A DNA stretch of 6,970 nucleotides from an archaeon (GTDB lineage: Archaea; Asgardarchaeota; Hermodarchaeia; Hermodarchaeales; Hermodarchaeaceae): contig JABXGX010000008.1 in assembly GCA_016550405.1 (NCBI GenBank), positions 1 through 6,970 of the forward strand, given 5' to 3'. The position numbers and the translations under genes were made by a program. Positions 6,824 to 6,970 of this stretch are shown one piece after another; position 1 is the first letter of the stretch; each line of letters begins with the position of its first letter. The notes beneath the pieces were generated by a model, which was not told the DNA's origin, did not search any database, and was given only the letters and a program-made list of their open reading frames with translations.

Positions 6824-6970
6824 TTACGTCGTTTTTACCCGGGCAAGGATGATCAGTCCGTAGATGAGTTTTGTGATCACATCTAAAGCAGCATAGAGTA
6901 TTGTAGCGATAAACGTCGTAATGAGACCAAATCCTGTTGGTGCCAGGAGAAATACTAGGGGGAAGAGTGA
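6824..6970 (-). CDS. Microbial (type 1) rhodopsin, C-terminal fragment
   Basis: Partial gene entering from the right edge; only the last 48 codons and the TAA (6824-6826) are in the window. The residues fit the end of helix F and all of helix G of a retinal protein: FPLVFLLAPTGFGLIT, then TILYAALDVITKLIYGLIIL, then a short ARVKTT tail. In bacteriorhodopsin the matching parts are YPVVWLIGSEGAGI and LFMVLDVSAKVGFGLILL. Asp30 of the fragment corresponds to counterion Asp212, and Lys34, four residues later, to the retinal Schiff-base Lys216 (codon 6869-6871). The aspartate speaks against heliorhodopsin, which has serine there. It would be a light-driven ion pump or a sensor in the cytoplasmic membrane. 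A schizorhodopsin is an attractive option if this is an Asgard archaeon, but the helix C motif that would decide is outside the window. Only 61 bases separate its stop from the end of the GT2 remnant. Confidence 0.72.
   Translation of the reverse strand, partial: SLFPLVFLLAPTGFGLITTFIATILYAALDVITKLIYGLIILARVKTT

Noticed and set aside
6755..6886. Plus-strand open frame of about 43 codons
   Set aside because: It has no start context and no recognisable motif, and most of it is antisense to the rhodopsin fragment, which has strong family signals.
1..6970. CRISPR array, tRNA, rRNA, insertion sequence or terminal inverted repeats
   Set aside because: I saw no regularly spaced repeats, tRNA-like arms, transposase motifs or matching inverted ends on either strand.

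Overview
The window looks archaeal and is a surface-glycan (cell-envelope polysaccharide or protein-glycan) locus. Its centre holds five intact protein genes, flanked on each side by the wreck of a family 2 glycosyltransferase (GT2). At the far right edge is the C-terminal end of a microbial rhodopsin. The archaeal reading rests on the flippase type, the AglZ/HisF2-type acetamidino module, Shine-Dalgarno sites of the GGTGA/AGGTG kind, and A/T-rich TATA-like boxes at suitable distances. Rhodopsin plus archaeal glycan genes would fit an Asgard (Heimdallarchaeia-like) genome or another rhodopsin-bearing archaeal group. That placement is inference; no rRNA or marker gene is present.

Layout from left to right. 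Bases 1 to about 238 (minus strand) are the C-terminal third of a dead GT2 gene with in-frame stops, running off the left edge. Abutting it, 224-1789 (minus) encodes a 521-residue, roughly 14-helix Wzx-like flippase whose last residues seem to be read from the GT2 wreck. A 215-base divergent promoter region follows, then 2005-3654 (plus), a 549-residue GT-B-fold transferase of the capsule-polysaccharide type. It converges, with 18 bases between stop codons, on a minus-strand operon transcribed from about 6157 down to 3673: a HisH-like glutaminase, a HisF-like ammonia channel/synthase and a WbpG/PseA-type N-acetyl sugar amidotransferase. These three genes overlap by 1 base (TAATG) and 4 bases (ATGA). 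To the right, 6303-6762 (plus) is the N-terminal half of a second, different dead GT2 with stops and frameshifts. Bases 6824-6970 (minus) hold the last 48 codons of a type 1 rhodopsin, including the retinal-binding lysine.

How they work together (family knowledge plus inference): HisH releases ammonia from glutamine and HisF passes it on. The WbpG-type enzyme uses it to turn an N-acetyl group of an activated sugar into an acetamidino group. The GT-B protein is a candidate transferase for building or modifying the glycan, and the flippase would move the lipid-linked product across the membrane. The enzymes that make the diacetamido sugar precursor are not in the window. The two GT2 wrecks show that the locus once carried more transferases and has been remodelled, as is common in surface-glycan loci.
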